DNA of 64,000 bases. Origin: Paenibacillus sp. RC334. GTDB lineage: Bacteria; Bacillota; Bacilli; Paenibacillales; Paenibacillaceae. The stretch spans positions 992,001 through 1,056,000 of the forward strand of contig NZ_CP125370.1 of assembly GCF_030034735.1 (NCBI RefSeq). The letters run 5' to 3'. Positions 1 to 7,766 of the stretch are shown here, one piece after another (position 1 is the first letter of the stretch; every line of letters starts with the position of its first letter). The notes below the pieces were generated by a model, which saw only the letters and a list, made by a program, of their open reading frames with translations, made no database searches and was not told the origin of the DNA. Both the position numbers and the translations under genes were made by a program.

Positions 1-2
1 TT

Positions 3-1049
3 CCGATTCGGGTGTTGGATCAGGACGATAATGAAGATCCGAAAGTACCCATTCATTTTGACTACCGCTTCGATACGATTATGCCCTATTTCAATGACGC
101 TTCTACCAGAAAGGCCGCAGAGCTGGCGGTGAAGGACTGGTTCTATTTCTTTGATCTGGATTCCTTCGACGAGGTTCCTGCCAATGCAGAGGTAAACCAT
201 CTGCCGGGAGACGATTGGCAAAATGAGATACAGGTGACGAATGATAAGCCCTATAAGGGCATGTGGGTGTTTATGAGAGGTTTGAATGGACCTTATTCTA
301 CAGGCTTTCCGGCCGATAACGGCAATTATCATACACGCAACGGGGTGACCGTGCCGGGGAACTTAAACCGTTCCTACAGTTTGATTTTGGATTTCTATGA
401 TGATGCAATTCCATTCACATCGGTGGACGATGAGGAATGGTATCAATCCGATCTGTCCAAGGTGACAGATGTACACGGACTGATCATGCATGAATTCGGT
501 CATGCGATTGTGTTCAGCGACACGTTCCCGGGCGTCAAGGCGCTGAAGGAGGCCGCAGGCAACGACCCGGATATTATGGCCTATCAACATAGAGCGGCCG
601 CGTTGGACGATAGCTATCATCTCTCCGGGGATATTGCAGAGGTCGATAGACTGAGCGGACAAAATGGTGGCTGGCGTCATATGTTCCCGACCCGACGCTG
701 GATGAACACGAAGCTTTCGTTGCTGGTAGCGGAAAAAGCAGGCTGGCCGCTGCGTAAGGATCTGACTCCTTTCCTTGCGCCGGAAATCATTACGAAGGAA
801 CTGCCTGAACCCGCCAAAGGAAAGGCGTACACGGCCAAGCTGGAGGCCAAGGGGGGCGTACCGTTTTACGATTGGACGGTGACAGGCGGCGAACTGCCCG
901 CAGGCTTTAAGCTGGATCGCTTCACAGGAACGATCAGCGGGACAACAGACAGCGGAGCAGAGAACAAGACGTATACGTTCACCGTACAGTTACGGGATTA
1001 TGACGAGCTGAGCAAGCCTGTGACCCAAAGCTTTACGCTCAAGCTGTAA
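3..1049 (+). CDS. Metzincin-like zinc metalloprotease with C-terminal Ig-like domain (5' truncated)
   Basis: The reading frame is open to the left edge, so the N-terminus lies outside the window. A zinc-protease signature HEFGH (bases 489-503) is followed by an Asp at the usual third-ligand position, and about 25 residues later a DIMAYQ stretch resembles a metzincin Met-turn. This combination recalls snapalysin/matrixin-type secreted proteases, although the usual Gly of HExxHxxGxx(H/D) is Val here. The last 90 residues (LPAGFKLDRFTG, TISGTT) match putative Ig (He_PIG-like) modules common on exported enzymes. The predicted role is an extracellular peptidase. It lies directly upstream of the hydroxyproline operon, on the same strand, but 94 bases and a probable transcription start separate them, so joint function is only a possibility. 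Confidence 0.72.
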   Translation, partial: PIRVLDQDDNEDPKVPIHFDYRFDTIMPYFNDASTRKAAELAVKDWFYFFDLDSFDEVPANAEVNHLPGDDWQNEIQVTNDKPYKGMWVFMRGLNGPYSTGFPADNGNYHTRNGVTVPGNLNRSYSLILDFYDDAIPFTSVDDEEWYQSDLSKVTDVHGLIMHEFGHAIVFSDTFPGVKALKEAAGNDPDIMAYQHRAAALDDSYHLSGDIAEVDRLSGQNGGWRHMFPTRRWMNTKLSLLVAEKAGWPLRKDLTPFLAPEIITKELPEPAKGKAYTAKLEAKGGVPFYDWTVTGGELPAGFKLDRFTGTISGTTDSGAENKTYTFTVQLRDYDELSKPVTQSFTLKL

Positions 1050-1143
1050 CTGAAAATAATCCATTCGGGGGCAAAGTCGGCTTGATTAGATGCGTATGAT
1101 TATGATGTACTCGGGCTTGAGTGGTCGGAGGGAGGGGAAATGA

Positions 1144-2352
1144 ATGAAACACGATGCGGCAGATCTGGTCGTTGTAGGTGGCGGGATCATCGGGGTAGCT
1201 ATCGCTTATTATGCGGCAAAATCCGGTTTGAAGGTTGTGCTGGCTGAGCGAGGGGAGATTGCTGGAGGCACTTCGTCCCGTTGTGATGGAAATATTTTAG
1301 CCATCGACAAGGAGCCGGGATTTGACAGCCGAATGTCGCTGGTATCACAGGAGCTGGTGGCAGAGCTGGCTAGAGAACTGGAGGATGAATTTGAGTATCG
1401 TGCGCCGGGCAGTATTTTGGTCTGTGAAAATGATCAGGAGATGCAGGCGGCAGAGCAGTGGGTGGCCCGCCAGCAGCAAGAGGGCCTTCCGTTTCGCATG
1501 CTGGATCAGCGTGATCTGCAGGAGGAATGGCCGCATTTGGCTAAAGACTTGCCGGGCGGACTGGAATGTGCGACAGATTCAACCGTGAATCCGGTACTAA
1601 TGACGTATGCACTGGCCGGGGCCGCACGCCGAATGGGAGCCAGACTACTGCCGCGTACGCCGATACAGTCCGTCCTCAAGGACGAAGGGGGAAACGTTCG
1701 GGGTGTGGAGACACCCCATGGCGTTATCCATGCTGGAGCGGTGGTGCTGGCGGCAGGCGTGTGGACACGCAGCATCGGTCAATCACTCGGTCTTCATCTT
1801 CCGATTAAGCCGCGCAAAGGACATATTCTGGTGTCTGCCCGGATGCCCTCGATCGGGAACCGCAAGGTGATGGAGTTCGGGTATCTGATGAGCAAGTTTG
1901 GCGGGCAGCGGAGTGTGGATGAGGTGTATGAAAAATACGGTGTAGCACTGGTATTCGAGCCGACAGCATCACAAAATATCCTGATCGGCAGTAGCCGCCA
2001 GTTTGTCGGTATGGATACAGGTGTGGATCAGCAGGTGATCCGGTTAATCGCCCGCAGAGCAATTCGCTTTTTTCCAGACTTGGCAAACGTGCCGCTGATG
2101 AGGGCGTATACCGGATTGCGTCCATGGACGCCTGATCACTTGCCGATTGTATCGGCGGTGGACGAAATACCGGGGCTGTTTATCGCCTCGGGCCACGAAG
2201 GAGACGGTATTAGCCTCGCAGCGGTTACGGGGAAGCTGGTGACCGAAATGGTGCGCGGCGAATCGACTTGCATTCCGGTGGAACCACTGCGGTATGACCG
2301 ATTTGGGGAGGCTTTTATCAGCAGTCAGGTTCACGGGGAGGTAACCGGATGA
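1144..2352 (+). CDS. FAD-dependent oxidoreductase, D-hydroxyproline dehydrogenase beta-type subunit (DAO family)
   Basis: Predicted to oxidise cis-4-hydroxy-D-proline to 1-pyrroline-4-hydroxy-2-carboxylate as the DAO-fold subunit of a multi-subunit dehydrogenase. The N-terminus has a Rossmann FAD motif (VVVGGGIIGVAIAYYAA), the body follows the glycine oxidase/sarcosine oxidase beta pattern, and the C-terminus has the GLRPWTPDHLPI and GHEGDGISLA stretches typical of DAO enzymes. The start is supported by GGAGGGAGGGG eight bases upstream. Its stop overlaps the ATG of the epimerase by four bases, so the two are translationally coupled. Alone it could be called a D-amino acid or glycine oxidase; the hydroxyproline assignment comes from the neighbouring epimerase, deaminase, semialdehyde dehydrogenase and iron-sulfur subunits. 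Confidence 0.85.
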   Translation: MKHDAADLVVVGGGIIGVAIAYYAAKSGLKVVLAERGEIAGGTSSRCDGNILAIDKEPGFDSRMSLVSQELVAELARELEDEFEYRAPGSILVCENDQEMQAAEQWVARQQQEGLPFRMLDQRDLQEEWPHLAKDLPGGLECATDSTVNPVLMTYALAGAARRMGARLLPRTPIQSVLKDEGGNVRGVETPHGVIHAGAVVLAAGVWTRSIGQSLGLHLPIKPRKGHILVSARMPSIGNRKVMEFGYLMSKFGGQRSVDEVYEKYGVALVFEPTASQNILIGSSRQFVGMDTGVDQQVIRLIARRAIRFFPDLANVPLMRAYTGLRPWTPDHLPIVSAVDEIPGLFIASGHEGDGISLAAVTGKLVTEMVRGESTCIPVEPLRYDRFGEAFISSQVHGEVTG

Positions 2353-3350
2353 GCATACCAGGCAAAATCACTACGATTGATACCCACACGGGAGGCAATC
2401 CGACGCGAACGGTCATTCACGGCGCGCCCAAGCTGGTGGGACATACGATGCTGGAAAAGATGACGTATATGGCAGAGCATCATGATGATTTTCGTCGTCT
2501 GCTGATGTTCGAGCCGCGTGGACATGAGGTCATGTCGGGCTGCATTTTAACAGAACCCTGTCATCCGGATGCCGATATCGGTGTGGTCTTCGTGGAGACA
2601 GGCGGCTACTTGCCGATGTGCGGCCACGATACGATTGGCGTATGCACGGCGCTGATGGAAGGCGGATTGATTGCTGCGGACAAAAAATCGATTTTGCTGG
2701 ATACCCCGGCAGGCCCGGTTCAAGTGCTGTTGGATGTAGATGAGGGAAAAGTACAACAGGTGACATTCACGAACATTCCTTCTTTTGTTTACCGTCGGGA
2801 GGTAGAGGTGGATGTAGACGGCATCGGTCAAGTAACGTTGGATATTGCGTATGGAGGTAACTTTTATGGCATTATCGAGGCGGCTTCCATCGGTCTTGCG
2901 CTGGAGCAGAGCAATGGGGCAGAGATTGTACGGACGGCGGTGCGGATTCGGGAGGCAGTGAATGCTGTGATTGAGGTGGTGCATCCTGAAAATCCAGTCA
3001 TCCAGGGACTGACGCATATTGAATTTTACGGGGAACCAGTGGCTTCGCAGGCCGATTGCCGTAATGTGGTCGTCATTCCACCTGGGGGCATCGACCGTTC
3101 GCCTTGTGGCACAGGAACCTCGGCCAAGGTAGCGGTGCTGCATGCCAAGGGAAAGCTGGGTTTGCATGAGGCGTTTGTGCATGAAAGCATCACTGGCTCC
3201 ATGTTCCGGGCTGAAATTGTGTGTGAGACACAGGTAGGCCCTTATCCGGCAGTGGTTCCGCAAATTACCGGATCGGCTTGGGTGACGGGACATCATCAAT
3301 TTGTGCTGGATCCCGAGGACCCGCTTAGAGAAGGATTTTTGCTTATGTGA
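2349..3350 (+). CDS. 4-hydroxyproline 2-epimerase (proline racemase family)
   Basis: Catalyses epimerisation of trans-4-hydroxy-L-proline to cis-4-hydroxy-D-proline, the entry step of bacterial hydroxyproline catabolism. Both catalytic cysteines of the proline racemase fold are present: Cys91 in MCGHDTIG and Cys253 in SPCGTGTSA. Keeping Cys at the second site argues against trans-3-hydroxyproline dehydratase, where this Cys is usually Thr. The 333-aa length is normal for the family. The N-terminal DTHTGGNPTR motif is also diagnostic. True proline racemase remains an alternative, but the flanking deaminase and ketoglutarate semialdehyde dehydrogenase make the hydroxyproline route much more likely. 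It overlaps the upstream gene by ATGA. Confidence 0.9.
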   Translation: MSIPGKITTIDTHTGGNPTRTVIHGAPKLVGHTMLEKMTYMAEHHDDFRRLLMFEPRGHEVMSGCILTEPCHPDADIGVVFVETGGYLPMCGHDTIGVCTALMEGGLIAADKKSILLDTPAGPVQVLLDVDEGKVQQVTFTNIPSFVYRREVEVDVDGIGQVTLDIAYGGNFYGIIEAASIGLALEQSNGAEIVRTAVRIREAVNAVIEVVHPENPVIQGLTHIEFYGEPVASQADCRNVVVIPPGGIDRSPCGTGTSAKVAVLHAKGKLGLHEAFVHESITGSMFRAEIVCETQVGPYPAVVPQITGSAWVTGHHQFVLDPEDPLREGFLLM

Positions 3351-3503
3351 GTATTTTGCATCAATCCAAAGAGCGGCTTTTCATCAGCAGTACATAGATC
3401 GGAATGATTCTATCCGTCTATATATTGTACCCGCGAGCGACTGGAATCGAATGATACAAAATGCTGAATATCAAAATAAAGATGGGAAAGGGTTGGTGAG
3501 CAT

Positions 3504-4391
3504 ATGGCACGTTTTGAAGGTGTATATGTGGCGTTGGTTACACCGTTCACGGCAGAGCTGGAGGTCGATTACAAACGTCTGACCGAGCTGTGCGAGCATC
3601 TGATTGCGAACGGCATTAGTGGACTGGTTCCTACGGGATCACTGGGAGAATATGCAGCTTTGTCCGCGGAGGAACGGTCACAGGTTGTGCATACGGTAAT
3701 TGACGCTGCGGCGGGGCGAGTCCCGGTCGTTGTCGGCTCGGCGGCTCCATCCACCAGGCAGGCGGTGCATTGGGTACAGCATGCAAAGGATGCCGGAGCA
3801 GCTGGTGTCATGGCGCTGCCGCCCATTAATTACAATCCGCTGCCTCATGAGGTAACGGCCCACTATGAAGCATTGTCGGAGGTAGGCTTGCCCATCATCG
3901 CATACAATAATCCCCATGATTACAAGGTCGATATGACCCCGGATATCCTTGCGGACTTGTCACGCATTGAAAATATCGTAGCGGTTAAGGAATTCTCAGG
4001 TGATGTACGACGTATTCACGCTATTTTGGACCAGACCGAGCTGGAGGTCATGGTCGGAGTGGATAATCTGGCTATGGAGGGGGCGTTATTCGGCGCGACA
4101 GGCTGGATTTCGGGGGTACCTAATGCGTTGCCCAAGGAAGGGGTAGAGTTGTTCCAGCTTGCACAGGCAGGAAATATGGCGGAAGCTTCCGCTTTGTATC
4201 GCAGGCTGCTACCGTTGTTCCGCTATGATGCCAGCCCGCAACTCGTACAGTCCATTAAATACATGATGGAGCTGGCTGGTTTTCCGGTCGGCCCAACACG
4301 TCCACCCAGACTTGCGCTGCCGCAGGCGGATTATGACCGCATTCGCGAAGCTTTTGAGGTGGCGGTTCGTCCGAGCGGGGTTTCATCCTGA
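3504..4391 (+). CDS. Dihydrodipicolinate synthase family protein, probable 1-pyrroline-4-hydroxy-2-carboxylate deaminase
   Basis: A DapA/NAL-superfamily TIM-barrel lyase of 295 aa. The Schiff-base lysine is Lys162 (IVAVKEFSGD), the conserved Tyr is Tyr134 (AYNNP), and the phosphate/carboxylate-binding loop reads PTGSLGE rather than the GTTGE of true DapA. In hydroxyproline pathways this family converts 1-pyrroline-4-hydroxy-2-carboxylate to alpha-ketoglutarate semialdehyde with release of ammonia. Position between the epimerase and an aldehyde dehydrogenase supports that over lysine biosynthesis. The ATG follows a purine-rich GGGAAAGGG region. A 153-base gap separates it from the epimerase gene, unlike the tight overlaps elsewhere in the operon, and holds a possible hairpin. 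KDG aldolase or other DapA-like activity cannot be excluded from sequence. Confidence 0.85.
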   Translation: MARFEGVYVALVTPFTAELEVDYKRLTELCEHLIANGISGLVPTGSLGEYAALSAEERSQVVHTVIDAAAGRVPVVVGSAAPSTRQAVHWVQHAKDAGAAGVMALPPINYNPLPHEVTAHYEALSEVGLPIIAYNNPHDYKVDMTPDILADLSRIENIVAVKEFSGDVRRIHAILDQTELEVMVGVDNLAMEGALFGATGWISGVPNALPKEGVELFQLAQAGNMAEASALYRRLLPLFRYDASPQLVQSIKYMMELAGFPVGPTRPPRLALPQADYDRIREAFEVAVRPSGVSS

Positions 4392-4406
4392 ATGGAGGTG
4401 AAGACG

Positions 4407-5843
4407 ATGGAGAGCCGAAATTGGATCGGCGGTGAGTGGCTGAGTCCTTCAGGCGAAGAAATGGTCGTTCGCAATCCTTCCGTGCTGAAAGAGGAGGTGG
4501 GTGTCGTCCATTTTTCAGATACAGGCGATATTACACAGGCTGGGGAGGCTGCACGGCTTGCACAGACGGGATGGTCGGCATTAAGTCCGGCAGCGCGGGG
4601 AGCTTATTTATTCAAAGCAGCCGGGTTGCTGGAAGCGAGTCTGCCCGAATTGGCTGAGCTGGCCAGCCGTGAAATGGGAAAGCCGATTACCGAGATGCGC
4701 GGAGAGGTCATGCGAGGCGTCCATCTGCTCCGATACTATGCGGCAGAGGGCGTACGTTCCATCGGTACGGTTATTCCTTCGAATGAGCCGGGAGTGCTCC
4801 AGTACACGAAGCGCATTCCGCTGGGCGTAACGGCTGTCATTACGCCGTGGAATTTTCCGGTTGCCATTCCGCTCTGGAAAATCGCTCCTGCACTCTTGTG
4901 TGGAAACACGGTCATCTGGAAGCCTGCCGAACATGCGTCATTAACTGCAGTACGGGTCACGGAGCTGTTCGAAGCTGTACAGCTTCCACCTGGTGTACTG
5001 AACCTTGTCGTCGGGCAGGGCAGCCGCATAGGTGATGTCCTGCTGGAGCATCCGGCATTGGATGCAGTCAGCTTCACGGGTTCTACTGCTACAGGTTTGG
5101 GTATTGCCGAGCGATGCGCGCGTCGTAACATCAAGTACCAGACCGAGATGGGCGGTAAAAATGCCGCTATTGTGCTAAAGGATGCAGATATAGCGAAGGC
5201 GGTGGCGATGATTGCCAGCGGAGCTTTCCGATCAGCCGGGCAAAAATGTACGGCAACCAGCCGGGTGATCGTGGAACGGTCTGTCTATGAAACGTTTACG
5301 GAAGCATTGCGCCAAGCGGTGGAAAAAATTCAGATAGCCCCGGCGTTGGACCCCGGCGCGTATCTCGGACCTGTGGCATCCGCAGGTCAGTACGAGAAGG
5401 TCATGTCCTATGTCGCGCTGGCCCATCGGGAAGCAGATATTTTAGCTGAGGGCGGAGCCGCTGCCGGGACAGATAACGGGTATTATGTGCGTCCGCTGGT
5501 GGCGACCGGGATGAATTCATCACATCCGCTGATTCAGGAGGAGATTTTCGGACCCGTGATCGGTGTCGTGCAGGCGGACGACTTCGATGATGCGATTCGG
5601 CTGTGCAATGATTCCATTTACGGGTTGAGCGCCTCGCTATTCACCCACGATTTGCGGCTCGCCCATCGGTTTCTGGATGAAGCGGACGCCGGAATGGTAC
5701 GGGTTAATCAGGAAACGGCTGGTGTCGAATATCAGGCCCCGTTCGGCGGTTTGAAGCGATCCAGCTCACATACCCGGGAACAGGGGCAGGCGGCGCTGGA
5801 TTTTTATTCAGCCATTAAAACCTGCGCGATCAGCTATGAATAA
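4407..5843 (+). CDS. Aldehyde dehydrogenase, probable alpha-ketoglutaric semialdehyde (2,5-dioxovalerate) dehydrogenase
   Basis: NAD(P)-dependent aldehyde dehydrogenase expected to oxidise alpha-ketoglutarate semialdehyde to alpha-ketoglutarate, the last step of hydroxyproline breakdown, feeding the TCA cycle. Numbering from the chosen start, the catalytic cysteine is Cys281 (GQKCTATS), the general base Glu247 (TEMGGKN) and the oxyanion Asn149 (TPWNFP). I chose the second in-frame ATG because GGAGGTG lies seven bases before it; the earlier ATG at 4392 overlaps that ribosome-binding site and lacks its own. The 478-aa length is normal for the family. The gene follows the deaminase by 15 bases and its 3' end overlaps the next ATG by eight bases. 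Confidence 0.88.
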   Translation: MESRNWIGGEWLSPSGEEMVVRNPSVLKEEVGVVHFSDTGDITQAGEAARLAQTGWSALSPAARGAYLFKAAGLLEASLPELAELASREMGKPITEMRGEVMRGVHLLRYYAAEGVRSIGTVIPSNEPGVLQYTKRIPLGVTAVITPWNFPVAIPLWKIAPALLCGNTVIWKPAEHASLTAVRVTELFEAVQLPPGVLNLVVGQGSRIGDVLLEHPALDAVSFTGSTATGLGIAERCARRNIKYQTEMGGKNAAIVLKDADIAKAVAMIASGAFRSAGQKCTATSRVIVERSVYETFTEALRQAVEKIQIAPALDPGAYLGPVASAGQYEKVMSYVALAHREADILAEGGAAAGTDNGYYVRPLVATGMNSSHPLIQEEIFGPVIGVVQADDFDDAIRLCNDSIYGLSASLFTHDLRLAHRFLDEADAGMVRVNQETAGVEYQAPFGGLKRSSSHTREQGQAALDFYSAIKTCAISYE

Positions 5844-6147
5844 GCGGGCGGCGGGGCAGAGCGAGACGGTTGGGGCGTCAGGTCATTTGCTCGTATGTCG
5901 CTGCGAAGAAGTGAGTATGGCGCAGTTGGAGCAGGCCTGCCGCATGGGAGTGGATACGGTGCGCCAGCTTAAAATGGCTACGCGAGTCACGATGGGGGCG
6001 TGTCAGGGCAGGGTATGCCGACAATTGGTGGAGTCGTGGTTTTCCAGTCAGTATCCCGCTGCCCGCCGGGAGGCGGAGCTGTTATCACAAAGGCCCCCGG
6101 TGCGTCCCGTAACGTTCGGTCAGTTGGCAGAGGGAGGTTCCCTATGA
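5836..6147 (+). CDS. BFD-like [2Fe-2S]-binding protein, accessory to D-hydroxyproline dehydrogenase
   Basis: A 103-aa protein with the bacterioferritin-associated-ferredoxin cysteine pattern: Cys21 and Cys23 (VCRCEE), then Cys56 and Cys61 (GACQGRVC). Such domains bind a [2Fe-2S] cluster and, in heteromeric amine/hydroxyproline/octopine dehydrogenases, pass electrons between flavin centres. In many relatives this domain is fused to the large pyridine-nucleotide-type subunit; here it is a separate gene, overlapping the aldehyde dehydrogenase by eight bases and the next subunit by four. The last 35 residues are a low-similarity tail. Expected partners are the two neighbouring subunits and the DAO-fold protein at the start of the operon. 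Confidence 0.8.
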   Translation: MNKRAAGQSETVGASGHLLVCRCEEVSMAQLEQACRMGVDTVRQLKMATRVTMGACQGRVCRQLVESWFSSQYPAARREAELLSQRPPVRPVTFGQLAEGGSL

Positions 6148-6479
6148 ATCGTGCGCGTATTGTGAATCATCCTATTCTGGGGACGAAGCCGGAGCGGCGA
6201 CAGGTGCCTTTCGTTTTCGACGGCCGCCCCATGCAGGGCTTGGCCGGAGAGCCACTCGCGGCTGCGCTGCTGGCAAGCGGTGTACGTTTGCTGAGAAGGC
6301 ATGAGGAATCCGGCACAGCCAGAGGTATATATTGCGCCATTGGGCACTGTAACGAATGCCGCCTGACGGTTCATCCGCTCGGTACCGTCCGTTCCTGTCT
6401 GACCAAGCTGGAGGAAGGTATGGTGGTGGAAACCGGGCGTCAGCTTTCCAATGAAATCACAGGGAGAATTGTGACATGA
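6144..6479 (+). CDS. [2Fe-2S] ferredoxin-fold subunit (Fer2_4 type) of D-hydroxyproline dehydrogenase
   Basis: A 111-aa protein with the plant-ferredoxin-like cluster ligands Cys64, Cys69 and Cys72 (YCAIGHCNEC) and Cys85 (RSC). It corresponds to the small gamma-type subunit of heteromeric D-hydroxyproline dehydrogenases and to the N-terminal Fer2_4 domain of sarcosine oxidase alpha chains. The start is the ATG preceded by AGGGAGG at a spacing of about six; a longer in-frame extension upstream would overlap the BFD gene and has no ribosome-binding site. It overlaps both neighbours by four bases (ATGA), so subunit stoichiometry is probably maintained by translational coupling. Confidence 0.85.
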   Translation: MNRARIVNHPILGTKPERRQVPFVFDGRPMQGLAGEPLAAALLASGVRLLRRHEESGTARGIYCAIGHCNECRLTVHPLGTVRSCLTKLEEGMVVETGRQLSNEITGRIVT

Positions 6480-7699
6480 ATAAAATGGCGCATCTCATCG
6501 TCATTGGCGCGGGACCCGCCGGATTGTCCGCAGCGGCATCGGCCGCTGAGCAAGGGTTGCCCGTCACTGTGCTGGATGAATTTACGGAGCCGGGTGGACG
6601 TATGCCCGGACAGTATCATGAGGAAGGCAGCAAAGGCTGGTGGGTCGGAAAACACGTATCGGATGAGCTGATTACCCGTTGCGTGGAGCTTGGGGTGGAC
6701 ATCCGCTGCGGCGTATCTGTGCATGGCATGGAGTATACCAAAACGTGGGAAATTTCCACCTCCCGTGGATTGTTCACTGCCGATTATGTATTGCTGGCGA
6801 CCGGGGCTGCCGAAATTCCCGTTCCGCTAGACGGCTGGACGCTGCCGGGCGTAATGTCCATCGGGGCCGCGCAGGTGATGACCAACGTTCATTACGTCAA
6901 GCCGGGAGAACGTGGCATCATTGTAGGCATGAACGTACTGTCCATGGCAATTGCCCGAGAGCTGTCCGTCGCCGGGGTGAAGGTGGCGGCGATTACACTG
7001 CCGTGCGCCAATCCGCTGGCTGGTACGGCGGCAGATCCGACAGCCTCCGCCAAGCTGCTGCTACAGCTGTCGGGGTTGGCTCCCGCCGCCTGGATGCGTG
7101 CAGGCGGCAGGCTGGCAGCAGCGATGCGGATGGAGGGTCTCATCGCGCGCTGCTATCCCCACAGAGGTTTCCGTCTGTGGGATATCCCGATCCGTTTGCG
7201 GACGGCAGTGCTGTCCGTCAACGGGCAGGACCGGGTCGAATCTGTGACCCTGGTCCACGTTAAACCGGACGGCTCGCCTATTCCCGGCAGCGAGCGCGTC
7301 GAACCCGCCGACTTCGTGGCACTGAGCGGCGGATTGTATCCGCTCGCCGAGCTGGCGGCAGTAGCCGGGTGCAAATTCGTGTACAGCCCCGAGCTGGGCG
7401 GGCATGTTCCACTGCATGGTGAGCGAATGGAAACCTCGCTCAAGGGGCTGTATGTTGCCGGAAATATTACCGGCATCGAAAGCGGGCTGGTCGCCATGGC
7501 CCAAGGGCGATTAGCCGCCGCCTCCATGATTCAAGCCGCTGGCCTCAGCGGAGCCGACGGGGAACAGCGGGTACAGGAGGCGATCCGTGAGGTTCATTTT
7601 ACAAGGAAAAACGCGCTGATCCAGTTTCATCCCGGCATTACAGAGGCGAGAACGCAGCTGTACCAGCAGTGGGGGCAAACCACTGGCAGCGGCGTGTAA
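6476..7699 (+). CDS. FAD/NAD(P)-dependent oxidoreductase, alpha-type subunit of D-hydroxyproline dehydrogenase
   Basis: A pyridine-nucleotide-disulfide-oxidoreductase-like flavoprotein of 407 aa. The N-terminal dinucleotide fold is clear (IVIGAGPAGLSAAASAAEQG), followed by LLATGAAEIP and a second GIIVGMNVLS nucleotide-binding region. The C-terminus has GLYVAGNITGIESG, the FAD-contacting end of the fold. It lacks the CxxC of disulfide reductases, consistent with an amine/imino-acid dehydrogenase subunit that works with iron-sulfur partners. Together with the DAO-fold, Fer2_4 and BFD proteins of this operon it would form the complete D-hydroxyproline dehydrogenase. It starts within the stop of the Fer2_4 gene. 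Confidence 0.83.
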   Translation: MNKMAHLIVIGAGPAGLSAAASAAEQGLPVTVLDEFTEPGGRMPGQYHEEGSKGWWVGKHVSDELITRCVELGVDIRCGVSVHGMEYTKTWEISTSRGLFTADYVLLATGAAEIPVPLDGWTLPGVMSIGAAQVMTNVHYVKPGERGIIVGMNVLSMAIARELSVAGVKVAAITLPCANPLAGTAADPTASAKLLLQLSGLAPAAWMRAGGRLAAAMRMEGLIARCYPHRGFRLWDIPIRLRTAVLSVNGQDRVESVTLVHVKPDGSPIPGSERVEPADFVALSGGLYPLAELAAVAGCKFVYSPELGGHVPLHGERMETSLKGLYVAGNITGIESGLVAMAQGRLAAASMIQAAGLSGADGEQRVQEAIREVHFTRKNALIQFHPGITEARTQLYQQWGQTTGSGV

Positions 7700-7766
7700 T
7701 GGCTGGTTGTACTGGATATGCGCTTTCTTTTTACATCCTAAATTCGCCTTAAAGGAGGAACGGAAG

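Noticed and set aside
2547..3299. A 250-codon open frame on the minus strand opposite the epimerase gene
   Set aside because: It has no ribosome-binding site, its product is unlike any protein family, and the plus strand encodes a fully conserved epimerase.
2349..3350. Trans-3-hydroxyproline dehydratase as the identity of the racemase-family protein
   Set aside because: The second catalytic Cys (SPCGTG) is retained; dehydratases normally have Thr there.
3301..3582. A 93-codon frame bridging epimerase and deaminase genes
   Set aside because: It overlaps both genes in another frame, starts inside the epimerase and shows no family resemblance.
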